Origin: Adenanthera pavonina
Lineage: Eukaryota; Streptophyta; Magnoliopsida; Fabales; Fabaceae
Length of the DNA stretch: 64,000 nucleotides
NCBI GenBank assembly: GCA_026686845.1
Contig: JAIVEN010000046.1
Location: forward strand, 62,001 to 126,000
Direction of reading: 5' to 3'
In this document: positions 48,490 through 61,000 of the stretch, in pieces
How positions within the stretch are numbered: the stretch's first letter is position 1
Layout of the letters: the number at the start of each line of letters is the position of its first letter
Notes under the pieces: model-generated
What the model was told of the DNA's origin: nothing
Seen by the model: only the letters and a program-made list of their open reading frames with translations
The model's database searches: none
Position numbers and translations under genes: made by a program

Positions 48490-51050
48490 GGCTTACTCAC
48501 AACAATTCGAGTCTAGTTGGAAGAAATGTGCACAATTCGGCTTCATCATCACGCCATTTTGGCCAAACGTTTCAACTTTATGAAAATGCTATGAAAAGCA
48601 AAAGAAATCGGAAAATCTCACGAAATTTGCAACATGAAGTGAGTTAGTGCTTTTATTTGACATACTCACAACAATTTGAGCCTAGGTTGATGAAATGAAC
48701 ACAATCGGATTCCAGTTTAACCTCATTTTGTTTGAAAGTTCCAGGTTTCTAAACATTCATCAGGAGCCTCTAAGGAGGAGAATGCCACAAGATTTGGAAT
48801 TTTAAGTGAGGTAGGGAGTTTATGCGGCTTACTCACAACAATTCGAGTCTAGTAGCAAGAAACGTGCACAACACGGCCTCATCATCACGCCATTTTGGCC
48901 AAACGATCCAATTTTATGAAAATGCTATGAAAAGCAAAAGAAATCGGAAAATCTCACGAAATTTGCAACACGAAGTGAGCTAGTGAGTTTATCCGACATC
49001 GTCGCACGAATTTGAGCCATGTATGATGAAATGAACACAATCGGATTCCGCTTTAACCTCATTTTGTTTGAAAGTTCCAGGATTCTAAACATTCACCAGG
49101 AAGTTCTAGGGAGGAGAATGCCACAAGATTTGGAATTCTAAGCGAGGTAGGGAGTTTATGCGGCTTACTCACAACAATTCGAGTCTAGTTGGAAGAAACG
49201 TGCACAATTCGGCTTCATCATCACGCCATTTTGGCCAAACGATCCAACTTTATGAAAATGCATTGAGAAGCAAATGAAAACAGAAAATCTCTTGAAATTT
49301 ACAACACGAACAGAGCTAGTGAGTTTATCCGACATCCGCACACGAATTTGAGCCATGTATGATGAAATGAACACAATCGGATTCCGCTTTAACCTCATTT
49401 TGTTTGAAAGTTCCAGATTTCTAAACATTCATCAGGTGCCTCTAAGGAGGAGAATGCCACAAGATTTGGAATTTTAAGCGACCTAGGGGGTTTATGGGGC
49501 TTACTCACAATAAGTCGAGTCCAGTTGGAAGAAACGTGCACAACTCGGCTTGATCATCACGCCATTTAGGCCAAACGATCCAACTTTATGAAAGTGCTAT
49601 GAAAAGCAAAAGAAATCGGAAAATCTCACGAAATTTGCAACATGAAGTGAGCTAGTGCTTTTATCCGACATACTCACACCAATTTGAGCCTAGGTTGATG
49701 AAATGAACACAATCGGATTCCGGTTTAACCTCATTTTGTTTGAAAGTTCCAGGTTTCTAAACATTCACCAGGAAGTTCTAGGGAGGAGAATGCCACAAGA
49801 TTTGGAATTCTAAGCGAGGTAGGGAGTTTATGCGGCTTACTCACAACAATTCGAGTCTAGTTGGAAGAAACGTGCACAATTCGGCTTCATCATCACGCCA
49901 TTTTGGCCAAACGTTTCAACTTTATGAAAATGCTATGAAAAGCAAAAGAAATCGGAAAATCTCACGAAATTTGCAACATGAAGTGAGTTAGTGCTTTTAT
50001 TTGACATACTCACAACAATTTGAGCCTAGGTTGATGAAATGAACACAATCGGATTCCAGTTTAACCTCATTTTGTTTGAAAGTTCCAGGTTTCTAAACAT
50101 TCATCAGGAGCCTCTAAGGAGGAGAATGCCACAAGATTTGGAATTTTAAGTGAGGTAGGGAGTTTATGCGGCTTACTCACAACAATTCGAGTCTAGTAGC
50201 AAGAAACGTGCACAACTCGGCCTCATCATCACGCCATTTTGGCCAAACGATCCAATTTTATGAAAATGCTATGAAAAGCAAAAGAAATCGGAAAATCTCA
50301 CGAAATTTGCAACACGAAGTGAGCTAGTGAGTTTATCCGACATCGTCGCACGAATTTGAGCCATGTATGATGAAATGAACACAATCGGATTCCGCTTTAA
50401 CCCCATTTTGTTTGAAAGTTCCAGATTTCTAAACATTCACCAGGAAGTTCTAGGGAGGAGAATGCCACAAGATTTGGAATTCTAAGCGAGGTAGGGAGTT
50501 TATGCGGCTTACTCACAACAATTCGAGTCTAGTTGGAAGAAACGTGCACAATTCGGCTTCATCATCACGCCATTTTGGCCAAATGATCCAACTTTATGAA
50601 AATGCATTGAGAAGCAAATGAAAACAGAAAATCTCTTGAAATTTGCAACACGAACAGAGCTAGTGAGTTTATCCGACATCCGCACACGAATTTGAGCCAT
50701 GTATGATGAAATGAACACAATCGGATTCCGCTTTAACCTCATTTTGTTTGAAAGTTCCAGATTTCTAAACATTCATCAGGTGCCTCTAAGGAGGAGAATG
50801 CCACAAGATTTGGAATTTTAAGCGACCTAGGGGGTTTATGGGGCTTACTCACAACAAGTCGAGTCCAGTTGGAAGAAACGTGCACAACTCGGCTTGATCA
50901 TCACGCCATTTAGGCCAAACGATCCAACTTTATGAAAGTGCTATGAAAAGCAAAAGAAATCGGAAAATCTCACGAAATTTGCAACATGAAGTGAGCTAGT
51001 GCTTTTATCCGACATACTCACACCAATTTGAGCCTAGGTTGATGAGATGA
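48490..51050 (+). repeat. 4-monomer higher-order repeat (1,344 bp), second cluster
   Basis: The monomer order here is C-D (48490-49164), A-B-C-D (49165-50508), A-B (50509-51050). The D marker agtagcaag occurs at 48851 and 50195, exactly 1,344 bp apart, and at 45491 in the first cluster. Upstream, 43.9-44.46 kb matches 47.9-48.5 kb at an offset of 4,032 bp, so the second cluster differs from the first by an inserted C-D pair. Confidence 0.82.
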
Positions 51051-51261
51051 ACACAATCGGATTCCACTATAACCTCATTTTGTTTGAAAGTTCCAGATTT
51101 CTAAACATTCATCAGGAGCCTCTAAGGAGGAGAATGCCACAAGATTTGGAATTTTAAGCGACCTAGGGGGTTTATGGGGCTTACTCACAACAAGTCGAGT
51201 CCACTTGGAACAAACGTGCACAATTCGGCTTCATCATCACGCCATTTTGGCCAAACGTTTC

Positions 51262-53949
51262 AACTTTATGAAAATGCTATGAAAAGCAAAAGAAATCGCA
51301 AAATCTCACGAAATTTGCAACATGAAGTGAGCTAGTGCTTTTATCCGACATACTCACACCAATTTGAGCCTAGGTTGATGAGATGAACACAATCGGATTC
51401 CACTTTAACCTCATTTTGTTCGAAAGTTCCAGGTTTGTAAACATTCACCAGGAAGCTCTAGGGAGGAGAATGCCACAAGATTTGGAAATGTAAGCGAGGT
51501 AGGGAGTTTATGCGGCTTACTCACAACAAATTGAGTCCAGATGGAAGAAACGTGCACAATTCGGCTTCATCTTCACGCCGTTTTGGCCAAACGATTCAAC
51601 TTTATGAAAATGCTATGAAAAGCAAAAGAAATCGGAACATCTCATGAAATTTGCAACATGAAGTGAGCTAGTGCTTTTATCTGACATACTCACACCAATT
51701 GGAGCCTAGGTTGATGAAATGAACACAATCGGATTCCGCTTTAACCTCATTTTGTTAGAAAGTTCCAGATTTCTAAACATTCACCAGGAAGTTCTAGGGA
51801 GGAGAATGCCACAAGATTTGGAATTCTAAGCGAGGTAGGGAGTTTATGCGGCTTACTCACAATAATTCGAGTGTAGTTGGAAGAAACGTGCACAATTCGG
51901 CTTCATCATCACGCCATTTTGGCCAAACGATCCAACTTTATGAAAGTGCTATGAAAAGCAAAAGAAATCGGAAAATCTCACGAAATTTGCAACACGAAGT
52001 GAGCTAGTGAGTTTATCCGACATCGTCGCACGAATTTGAGCCATGTATGATGAAATGAACACAATCGGATTCCGCTTTAACCTCATTTTGTTTGAAAGTT
52101 CCAGATTTCTAAACATTCATCAGGAGCCTCTAAGGAGGAGAATGCCACAAGATTTGGAATTTTAAGCGACCTAGGGGGTTTATGGGGCTTACTCACAACA
52201 ATTCGAGTCTAGTTGGAAGAAACGTGCACAATTCGGCTTCATCATCACGCCATTTTGGCCAAACGATCCAACTTTATGAAAATGCATTGAGAAGCAAATG
52301 AAAACAGAAAATCTATCGAAATTTGCAACACGAACGGAGCTAGTGAGTTAATCCGACATACTCACACCAATTTGAGCCTAGGTTGATGAAATGAACACAA
52401 TCGGATTCCGGTTTAACCTCATTTTGTTTGAAAGTTCCAGGTTTCTAAACATTCACCAGGAAGTTCTAGGGAGGAGAATGCCACAAGATTTGGAATTCTA
52501 AGCGAGGTAGGGAGTTGATGCGGCTTACTCACAACAATTCGAGTCTAGTTGGGAGAAACGTGCACAATTTGGCTTCATCATCACGCCATTTCGGCCAAAC
52601 GATCCAACTTTATGAAAGTGCTATGAAAAGCAAAAGAAATCGGAAAATCTCACGAAATTTGCAACATGAAGTGAGCTAGTGCTTTTATCCGACATACTCA
52701 CACCAATTTGAGCCTAGGTTGATGAAATGAACACAATCTGATTCCGGTTTAACCTCATTTTCTTTGAAAGTTCCAGATTTCTAAACATTCATCAGGAGCC
52801 TCTAAGGAGGAGAATGCCACAAGATTTGGAATTTTAAGCGACCTAGGGGGTTTATGGGGCTTACTCACAACAAGTCGAGTCTAGTTGGAAGAAACGTGCA
52901 CAATTCGGCTTCATCATCACGCCGTTTTGGCCAAACGATTCAACTTTATGAAAATGCTATGAAAAGCAAAAGCAATCGGAAAATCTCACGAAATTTGCAA
53001 CACGAAGTGAGCTAGTGAGTTTATCCGACATCGTCGCACGAATTTGAGCCATGTATGATGAAATGAACACAATCGGATTCCGCTTTAACCTCATTTTGTT
53101 TGAAAGTTCCAGATTTCTAAACATTCATCAGGAGCCTCTAAGGAGGAGAATGCCACAAGATTTGGAATTCTAAGCGACCTAGGGGGTTTATGGGGCTTAC
53201 TCACAACAAGTCGAGTCCAGTTGGAAGAAACGTGCACAACTCGGCTTGATCATCACGCCATTTAGGCCAAACGATCCAACTTTATGAAAGTGCTATGAAA
53301 AGCAAAAGAAATCGGAAAATCTCACGAAATTTGCAACACGAAGTGAGCTAGTGAGTTAATGCGACATCATCACACGAATTTGAGCCATGTATGATGAAAT
53401 GAACACAATCGGATTTCGCTTTAACCTCATTTTGTTTGAAAGTTCTAGGTTTCTAAACATTCACGAGGAAGCTCTAGGGAGGAGAATGCCACAAGATTTG
53501 GAAAAGTAAGCGAGGTAGGGAGTTTATGCGGCTTACTCACAATAATTCGAGTCCAGTAGGAAGAAACGTGCACAACTCGGCCTCATCATCACGCCATTTA
53601 GGCCAAACGATCCAACTTTATGAAAATGCTATGAAAAGCAAAGCAAATCGGAAAATCTCACGAAATTTGCAACATGAAGTGAGCTAGTGCTTTTATCCAA
53701 CATACTCACACCAATTTGAGCCTAGGTTGATGAAATGAACACAATCGGATTCCGGTTTAACCTCATTTTGTTTGAAAGTTCCAGGTTTCTCAACATTCAC
53801 TAGGAGGCTCTACGGAGGAGAATGCAACAAGATTTGGAAATGTAAGCGAGGTAGGGAGTTTATGCGGCTTACTCACAACAAGTCGAGTCCACTTGGAACA
53901 AACGTGCACAATTCCGATTGTTCATCAAACCATTTAGGCCAAACGATCC
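51262..53949 (+). repeat. 8-monomer higher-order repeat, copy 1 (2,688 bp)
   Basis: It matches 53950-56637 at an offset of exactly 2,688 bp (8 x 336), with only about seven differences by eye (for example aacattcacc/aaccttcacc, gttgggag/gttggaag, ctcaacatt/ctaaacatt). Markers include ttgttagaaagttcc, gtgtagttgg, gagttaatgcgacatc and ggaaaagtaagcg. Near-identity indicates very recent amplification. Confidence 0.92.
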
Positions 53950-56637
53950 AACTTTATGAAAATGCTATGAAAAGCAAAAGAAATCGCAAAATCTCACGAA
54001 ATTTGCAACATGAAGTGAGCTAGTGCTTTTATCCGACATACTCACACCAATTTGAGCCTAGGTTGATGAGATGAACACAATCGGATTCCACTTTAACCTC
54101 ATTTTGTTCGAAAGTTCCAGGTTTGTAAACCTTCACCAGGAAGCTCTAGGGAGGAGAATGCCACAAGATTTGGAAATGTAAGCGAGGTAGGGAGTTTATG
54201 CGGCTTACTCACAACAAATTGAGTCCAGATGGAAGAAACGTGCACAATTCGGCTTCATCTTCACACCGTTTTGGCCAAACGATTCAACTTTATGAAAATG
54301 CTATGAAAAGCAAAAGAAATCAGAACATCTCATGAAATTTGCAACATGAAGTGAGCTAGTGCTTTTATCTGACATACTCACACCAATTGGAGCCTAGGTT
54401 GATGAAATGAACACAATCGGATTCCGCTTTAACCTCATTTTGTTAGAAAGTTCCAGATTTCTAAACATTCACCAGGAAGTTCTAGGGAGGAGAATGCCAC
54501 AAGATTTGGAATTCTAAGCGAGGTAGGGAGTTTATGCGGCTTACTCACAATAATTCGAGTGTAGTTGGAAGAAACGTGCACAATTCGGCTTCATCATCAC
54601 GCCATTTTGGCCAAACGATCCAACTTTATGAAAGTGCTATGAAAAGCAAAAGAAATCGGAAAATCTCACGAAATTTGCAACACGAAGTGAGCTAGTGAGT
54701 TTATCCGACATCGTCGCACGAATTTGAGCCATGTATGATGAAATGAACACAATCGGATTCCGCTTTAACCTCATTTTGTTTGAAAGTTCCAGATTTCTAA
54801 ACATTCATCAGGAGCCTCTAAGGAGGAGAATGCCACAAGATTTGGAATTTTAAGCGACCTAGGGGGTTTATGGGGCTTACTCACAACAATTCGAGTCTAG
54901 TTGGAAGAAACGTGCACAATTCGGCTTCATCATCACGCCATTTTGGCCAAACGATCCAACTTTATGAAAATGCATTGAGAAGCAAATGAAAACAGAAAAT
55001 CTATCGAAATTTGCAACACGAACGGAGCTAGTGAGTTAATCCGACATACTCACACCAATTTGAGCCTAGGTTGATGAAATGAACACAATCGGATTCCGGT
55101 TTAACCTCATTTTGTTTGAAAGTTCCAGGTTTCTAAACATTCACCAGGAAGTTCTAGGGAGGAGAATGCCACAAGATTTGGAATTCTAAGCGAGGTAGGG
55201 AGTTGATGCGGCTTACTCACAACAATTCGAGTCTAGTTGGAAGAAACGTGCACAATTCGGCTTCATCATCACGCCATTTCGGCCAAACGATCCAACTTTA
55301 TGAAAGTGCTATGAAAAGCAAAAGAAATCGGAAAATCTCACGAAATTTGCAACATGAAGTGAGCTAGTGCTTTTATCCGACATACTCACACCAATTTGAG
55401 CCTAGGTTGATGAAATGAACACAATCTGATTCCGGTTTAACCTCATTTTCTTTGAAAGTTCCAGATTTCTAAACATTCATCAGGAGCCTCTAAGGAGGAG
55501 AATGCCACAAGATTTGGAATTTTAAGCGACCTAGGGGGTTTATGGGGCTTACTCACAACAAGTCGAGTCTAGTTGGAAGAAACGTGCACAATTCGGCTTC
55601 ATCATCACGCCGTTTTGGCCAAACGATTCAACTTTATGAAAATGCTATGAAAAGCAAAAGCAATTGGAAAATCTCACGAAATTTGCAACACGAAGTGAGC
55701 TAGTGAGTTTATCCGACATCGTCGCACGAATTTGAGCCATGTATGATGAAATGAACACAATCGGATTCCGCTTTAACCTCATTTTGTTTGAAAGTTCCAG
55801 ATTTCTAAACATTCATCAGGAGCCTCTAAGGAGGAGAATGCCACAAGATTTGGAATTCTAAGCGACCTAGGGGGTTTATGGGGCTTACTCACAACAAGTC
55901 GAGTCCAGTTGGAAGAAACGTGCACAACTCGGCTTGATCATCACGCCATTTAGGCCAAACGATCCAACTTTATGAAAGTGCTATGAAAAGCAAAAGAAAT
56001 CGGAAAATCTCACGAAATTTGCAACACGAAGTGAGCTAGTGAGTTAATGCGACATCATCACACGAATTTGAGCCATGTATGATGAAATGAACACAATCGG
56101 ATTTCGCTTTAACCTCATTTTGTTTGAAAGTTCTAGGTTTCTAAACATTCACGAGGAAGCTCTAGGGAGGAGAATGCCACAAGATTTGGAAAAGTAAGCG
56201 AGGTAGGGAGTTTATGCGGCTTACTCACAATAATTCGAGTCCAGTAGGAAGAAACGTGCACAACTCGGCCTCATCATCACGCCATTTAGGCCAAACGATC
56301 CAACTTTATGAAAATGCTATGAAAAGCAAAGCAAATCGGAAAATCTCACGAAATTTGCAACATGAAGTGAGCTAGTGCTTTTATCCAACATACTCACACC
56401 AATTTGAGCCTAGGTTGATGAAATGAACACAATCGGATTCCGGTTTAACCTCATTTTGTTTGAAAGTTCCAGGTTTCTAAACATTCACTAGGAGGCTCTA
56501 CGGAGGAGAATGCAACAAGATTTGGAAATGTAAGCGAGGTAGGGAGTTTATGCGGCTTACTCACAACAAGTCGAGTCCACTTGGAACAAACGTGCACAAT
56601 TCCGATTGTTCATCAAACCATTTAGGCCAAACGATCC
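53950..56637 (+). repeat. 8-monomer higher-order repeat, copy 2 (2,688 bp)
   Basis: This is the second tandem copy. The ccacttggaacaaacg marker of each unit lies at 51201, 53889 and 56577, giving two exact 2,688-bp intervals. No indel separates copies 1 and 2. Confidence 0.92.
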
Positions 56638-58035
56638 AACTTTATGAAAATGCTATGAAAAGCAAAAGAAATCGCAAAATCTCACGAAATTTGCAACATG
56701 AAGTGAGCTAGTGCTTTTATCCGACATACTCACACCAATTTGAGCCTAGGTTGATGAGATGAACACAATCGGATTCCACTTTAACCTCATTTTGTTCGAA
56801 AGTTCCAGGTTTGTAAACCTTCACCAGGAAGCTCTAGGGAGGAGAATGCCACAAGATTTGGAAATGTAAGCGAGGTAGGGAGTTTATGCGGCTTACTCAC
56901 AACAAATTGAGTCCAGATGGAAGAAACGTGCACAATTCGGCTTCATCTTCACGCCGTTTTGGCCAAACGATTCAACTTTATGAAAATGCTATGAAAAGCA
57001 AAAGAAATCAGAACATCTCATGAAATTTGCAACATGAAGTGAGCTAGTGCTTTTATCTGACATACTCACACCAATTGGAGCCTAGGTTGATGAAATGAAC
57101 ACAATCGGATTCCGCTTTAACCTCATTTTGTTAGAAAGTTCCAGATTTCTAAACATTCACCAGGAAGTTCTAGGGAGGAGAATGCCACAAGATTTGGAAT
57201 TCTAAGCGAGGTAGGGAGTTGATGCGGCTTACTCACAATAATTCGAGTGTAGTTGGAAGAAACGTGCACAATTCGGCTTCATCATCACGCCATTTTGGCC
57301 AAACGATCCAACTTTATGAAAGTGCTATGAAAAGCAAAAGAAATCGGAAAATCTCACGAAATTTGCAACATGAAGTGAGCTAGTGCTTTTATCCGACATA
57401 CTCACACCAATTTGAGCCTAGGTTGATGAAATGAACACAATCTGATTCCGGTTTAACCTCATTTTCTTTGAAAGTTCCAGATTTCTAAACATTCATCAGG
57501 AGCCTCTAAGGAGGAGAATGCCACAAGATTTGGAATTTTAAGCGACCTAGGGGGTTTATGGGGCTTACTCACAACAAGTCGAGTCTAGTTGGAAGAAACG
57601 TGCACAATTCGGCTTCATCATCACGCCGTTTTGGCCAAACGATTCAACTTTATGAAAATGCTATGAAAAGCAAAAGCAATCGGAAAATCTCACGAAATTT
57701 GCAACACGAAGTGAGCTAGTGAGTTTATCCGACATCGTCGCACGAATTTGAGCCATGTATGATGAAATGAACACAATCGGATTCCGCTTTAACCTCATTT
57801 TGTTTGAAAGTTCCAGATTTCTAAACATTCATCAGGAGCCTCTAAGGAGGAGAATGCCACAAGATTTGGAATTCTAAGCGACCTAGGGGGTTTATGGGGC
57901 TTACTCACAACAAGTCGAGTCCAGTTGGAAGAAACGTGCACAACTCGGCTTGATCATCACGCCATTTAGGCCAAACGATCCAACTTTATGAAAGTGCTAT
58001 GAAAAGCAAAAGAAATCGGAAAATCTCACGAAATT
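56638..58035 (+). repeat. 8-monomer higher-order repeat, partial copy 3 with a two-monomer deletion
   Basis: It follows copy 2 at a 2,688-bp offset until about 57,230, then switches to a 2,016-bp offset (six monomers). The join monomer combines gttgatgcgg, proper to one position in the unit, with gtgtagttgg, proper to another. Two monomers have therefore been lost by an in-register exchange. The match ends near 58,035. Confidence 0.85.
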
Positions 58036-61000
58036 TGCAACATGAAGTGAGCTAGTGCTTTTATCCGACATACTCACACCAATTTAAGCCTAGGTGGATG
58101 AAATGAACGCAATCGGATTTCGGTTTAACCTCATTTTGTTTGAAAGTTCCAGGTTTCTAAACATTCACCAGGAAGTTCTAGGGAGGAGAATGCCACAAGA
58201 TTTGGAATTCTAAGCGAGGTAGGGAGTTTATGCGGCTTACTCACAACAAATGGAGTCCAGATGGAAGAAACGTGCACAATTCGGCTTCATCATCACGCCG
58301 TTTTGGCCAAACAATTCAACTTTATGAAAATGCTATGAAAAGCAAAAGAAATCGGAAAATCTCACGAAATTTGCAACATGAAGTGAGCTAGTGCTTTTAT
58401 CTGACATACTCACACCAATTGGAGCCTAGGTTGATGAAATGAACACAATCGGATTCCGCTTTAACCTCATTTTGTTAGAAAGTTCCAGATTTCTAAACAT
58501 TCACCAGGAAGTTCTAGGGAGGAGAATGCCACAAGATTTGGAATTCTAAGCGAGGTAGGGAGTTTATGCGGCTTACTCACAACAATTCGAGTCTAGTTGG
58601 TAGAAACGTGCACAATTCGGCTTCATCATCACGCCATGTTGGCCAAACGATCCAACTTTATGAAAACGCATTGAGAAGCAAATGAAAACAGAAAATCTCC
58701 CAAAATTTGCAACACGAACAGAGCTAGTGAGTTTATCCGACATCCTCACACCAATTTGAGCCTTGGTTGATGAAAGAAACACAATTGGATTCCGCTTTAA
58801 CCTCATTTTGTTCGAAAGTTCCAGGTTTCTAAACATTCATCAGGAGCCTCTAAGGAGGAGAATGCCACAAGATTTGGAATTCTAAGTGAGGTAGGGAGTT
58901 TATGTGGCTTACTCACAACAATTCGAGTATAGTTGGAAGAATCGTGCACAATTCGGCTTCATCATCACGCCATTTCGGCCAAACGATCTAACTTTATGAA
59001 AATGCATTGAGAAGCAAAAGAAATCGGAAAATCTCACGAAATTTGCAACACGAAGTGAGCTATCGAGTTTATCCGACATCGTCGCACGAATTTGAGCCAT
59101 GTATGATGAAATGAACACAATCGGATTCCGCTTTAACCTCATTTTGTTTGAAAGTTCCAGATTTCTAAACATTCATCAGGAGCCTCTAAGGAGGAGAATG
59201 CCACAAGATTTGGAATTTTAAGCGACCTAGGGGGTTTATGGGGCTTACTCACAACAAGTCGAGTCCAGTTGGAAGAAACGTGCACAACTCGGCTTGATCA
59301 TCACGCCATTTAGGCCAAACGATCCAAATTTATGAAAGTGCTATGAAAAGCAAAAGAAATCGGAAAATCTCACGAAATTTGCAACATGAAGTGAGCTAGT
59401 GCTTTTATCCGACATACTCACACCAATTTGAGCCTTGGTTGATGAAATGAACGCAATCGGATTCCGGTTTAACCTCATTTTGTTTGAAAGTTCCAGGTTT
59501 CTAAACATTCACCAGGAAGTTCTAGGGAGGAGAATGCCACAAGATTTGGAATTCTAAGCGAGGTAGGGAGTTTATGCGGCTTACTCACAACAATTCGAGT
59601 CTAGTTGGAAGAATCGTGCACAATTCGGCTTCATCATCACGCCATTTCGGCCAAACGATCTAACTTTATGAAAATGCTTTAAAATTAAAAGAAATCGGAA
59701 AATCTCTCGAAATTTGCAACACAAAGTGAGCTAGTGAGTTTATCCGACATCCGCACACGAATTTGAGCCATGTATGATGAAATGAACACAATCGGATTCC
59801 GCTTTAACCTCATTTTGTTTGAAAGTTCCAGATTTCTAAACATTCATCAGGAGCCTCTAAGGAGGAGAATGCCACAAGATTTGGAATTTTAAGCTACCTA
59901 GGGGGTTTATGCGGCTTACTCACAACAAGTCGAGTCCAGTTGGAAGAAACGTGCACAACTCGGCTTCATCATCACGCCATTTAGGCCAAACTATCCAACT
60001 CTATGAAAGTGCTATGAAAAGCAAAAGAAATCGGAAAATGTCACGAAATTTGCAACATGAAGCGAGCTAGTGCTTTTATCCGACATACTCACACCAATTT
60101 GAGCCTAGGTGGATGAAATGAACGCAATCGGATTCCGGTTTACCCTCATTTTGTTGAAAGTTCCAGGTTTCTAAACATTCACCAGGAAGTTCTAGGGAGG
60201 AGAATGCCACAAGATTTGGAATTCTAAGCGAGGTAGGGAGTTTATGCGGCTTACTCACAACAATTCGAGTCTAGTTGGAAGAAACATGCACAATTCGGCA
60301 TCATCATCACGCCATTTCGGCCAAACGATCGAACTTTATGAAAATGCCTTGAAAAGCAAAAGAAATCGGAAAATCTCACGAAATTTGCAACACGAAGTGA
60401 GCTAGTGAGTTTATCCGACATCCTCACACGAATTTGAGCCATGTATGATGAAATGAACACAATCGGATTCCGCTTTAACCTCATTTTGTTTGAAAGTTCC
60501 AGATTTCTAAACATTCATCAGGAGCCTCTAAGGAGGAGAATACCACAAGATTTGGAATTTTAAGCGACCTAGGGGGTTTATGGGGCTTACTCACAACAAG
60601 TCGAGTCCAGTTGGAAGAAACGTGCACAACTCGGCTTGATCATCACGCCATTTAGGCCAAACGATCCAACTTTATGAAAGTGCTATGAAAAGCAAAAGAA
60701 ATCTGAAAATCTCACGAAATTTGCAACATGAAGTGAGCTAGTGCTTTTATCCGACATACTCACACCAATTAGAGCCTAGGTTGATGAAATGAACACAATC
60801 GGATTCCGGTTTAACCTCATTTTGTTTGAAAGTTCCAGGTTTCTAAACATTCACCAGGAAGTTCTAGGGAGGAGAATGCCACAAGATTTGGAATTCTAAG
60901 CGAGGTAGGGAGTTTATGCGGCTTACTCACAACAATTCGAGTCTAGTAGGAAGAAACGTGCACAATTCGGCTTCATCATCACACCATTTTGGCCAAATGA

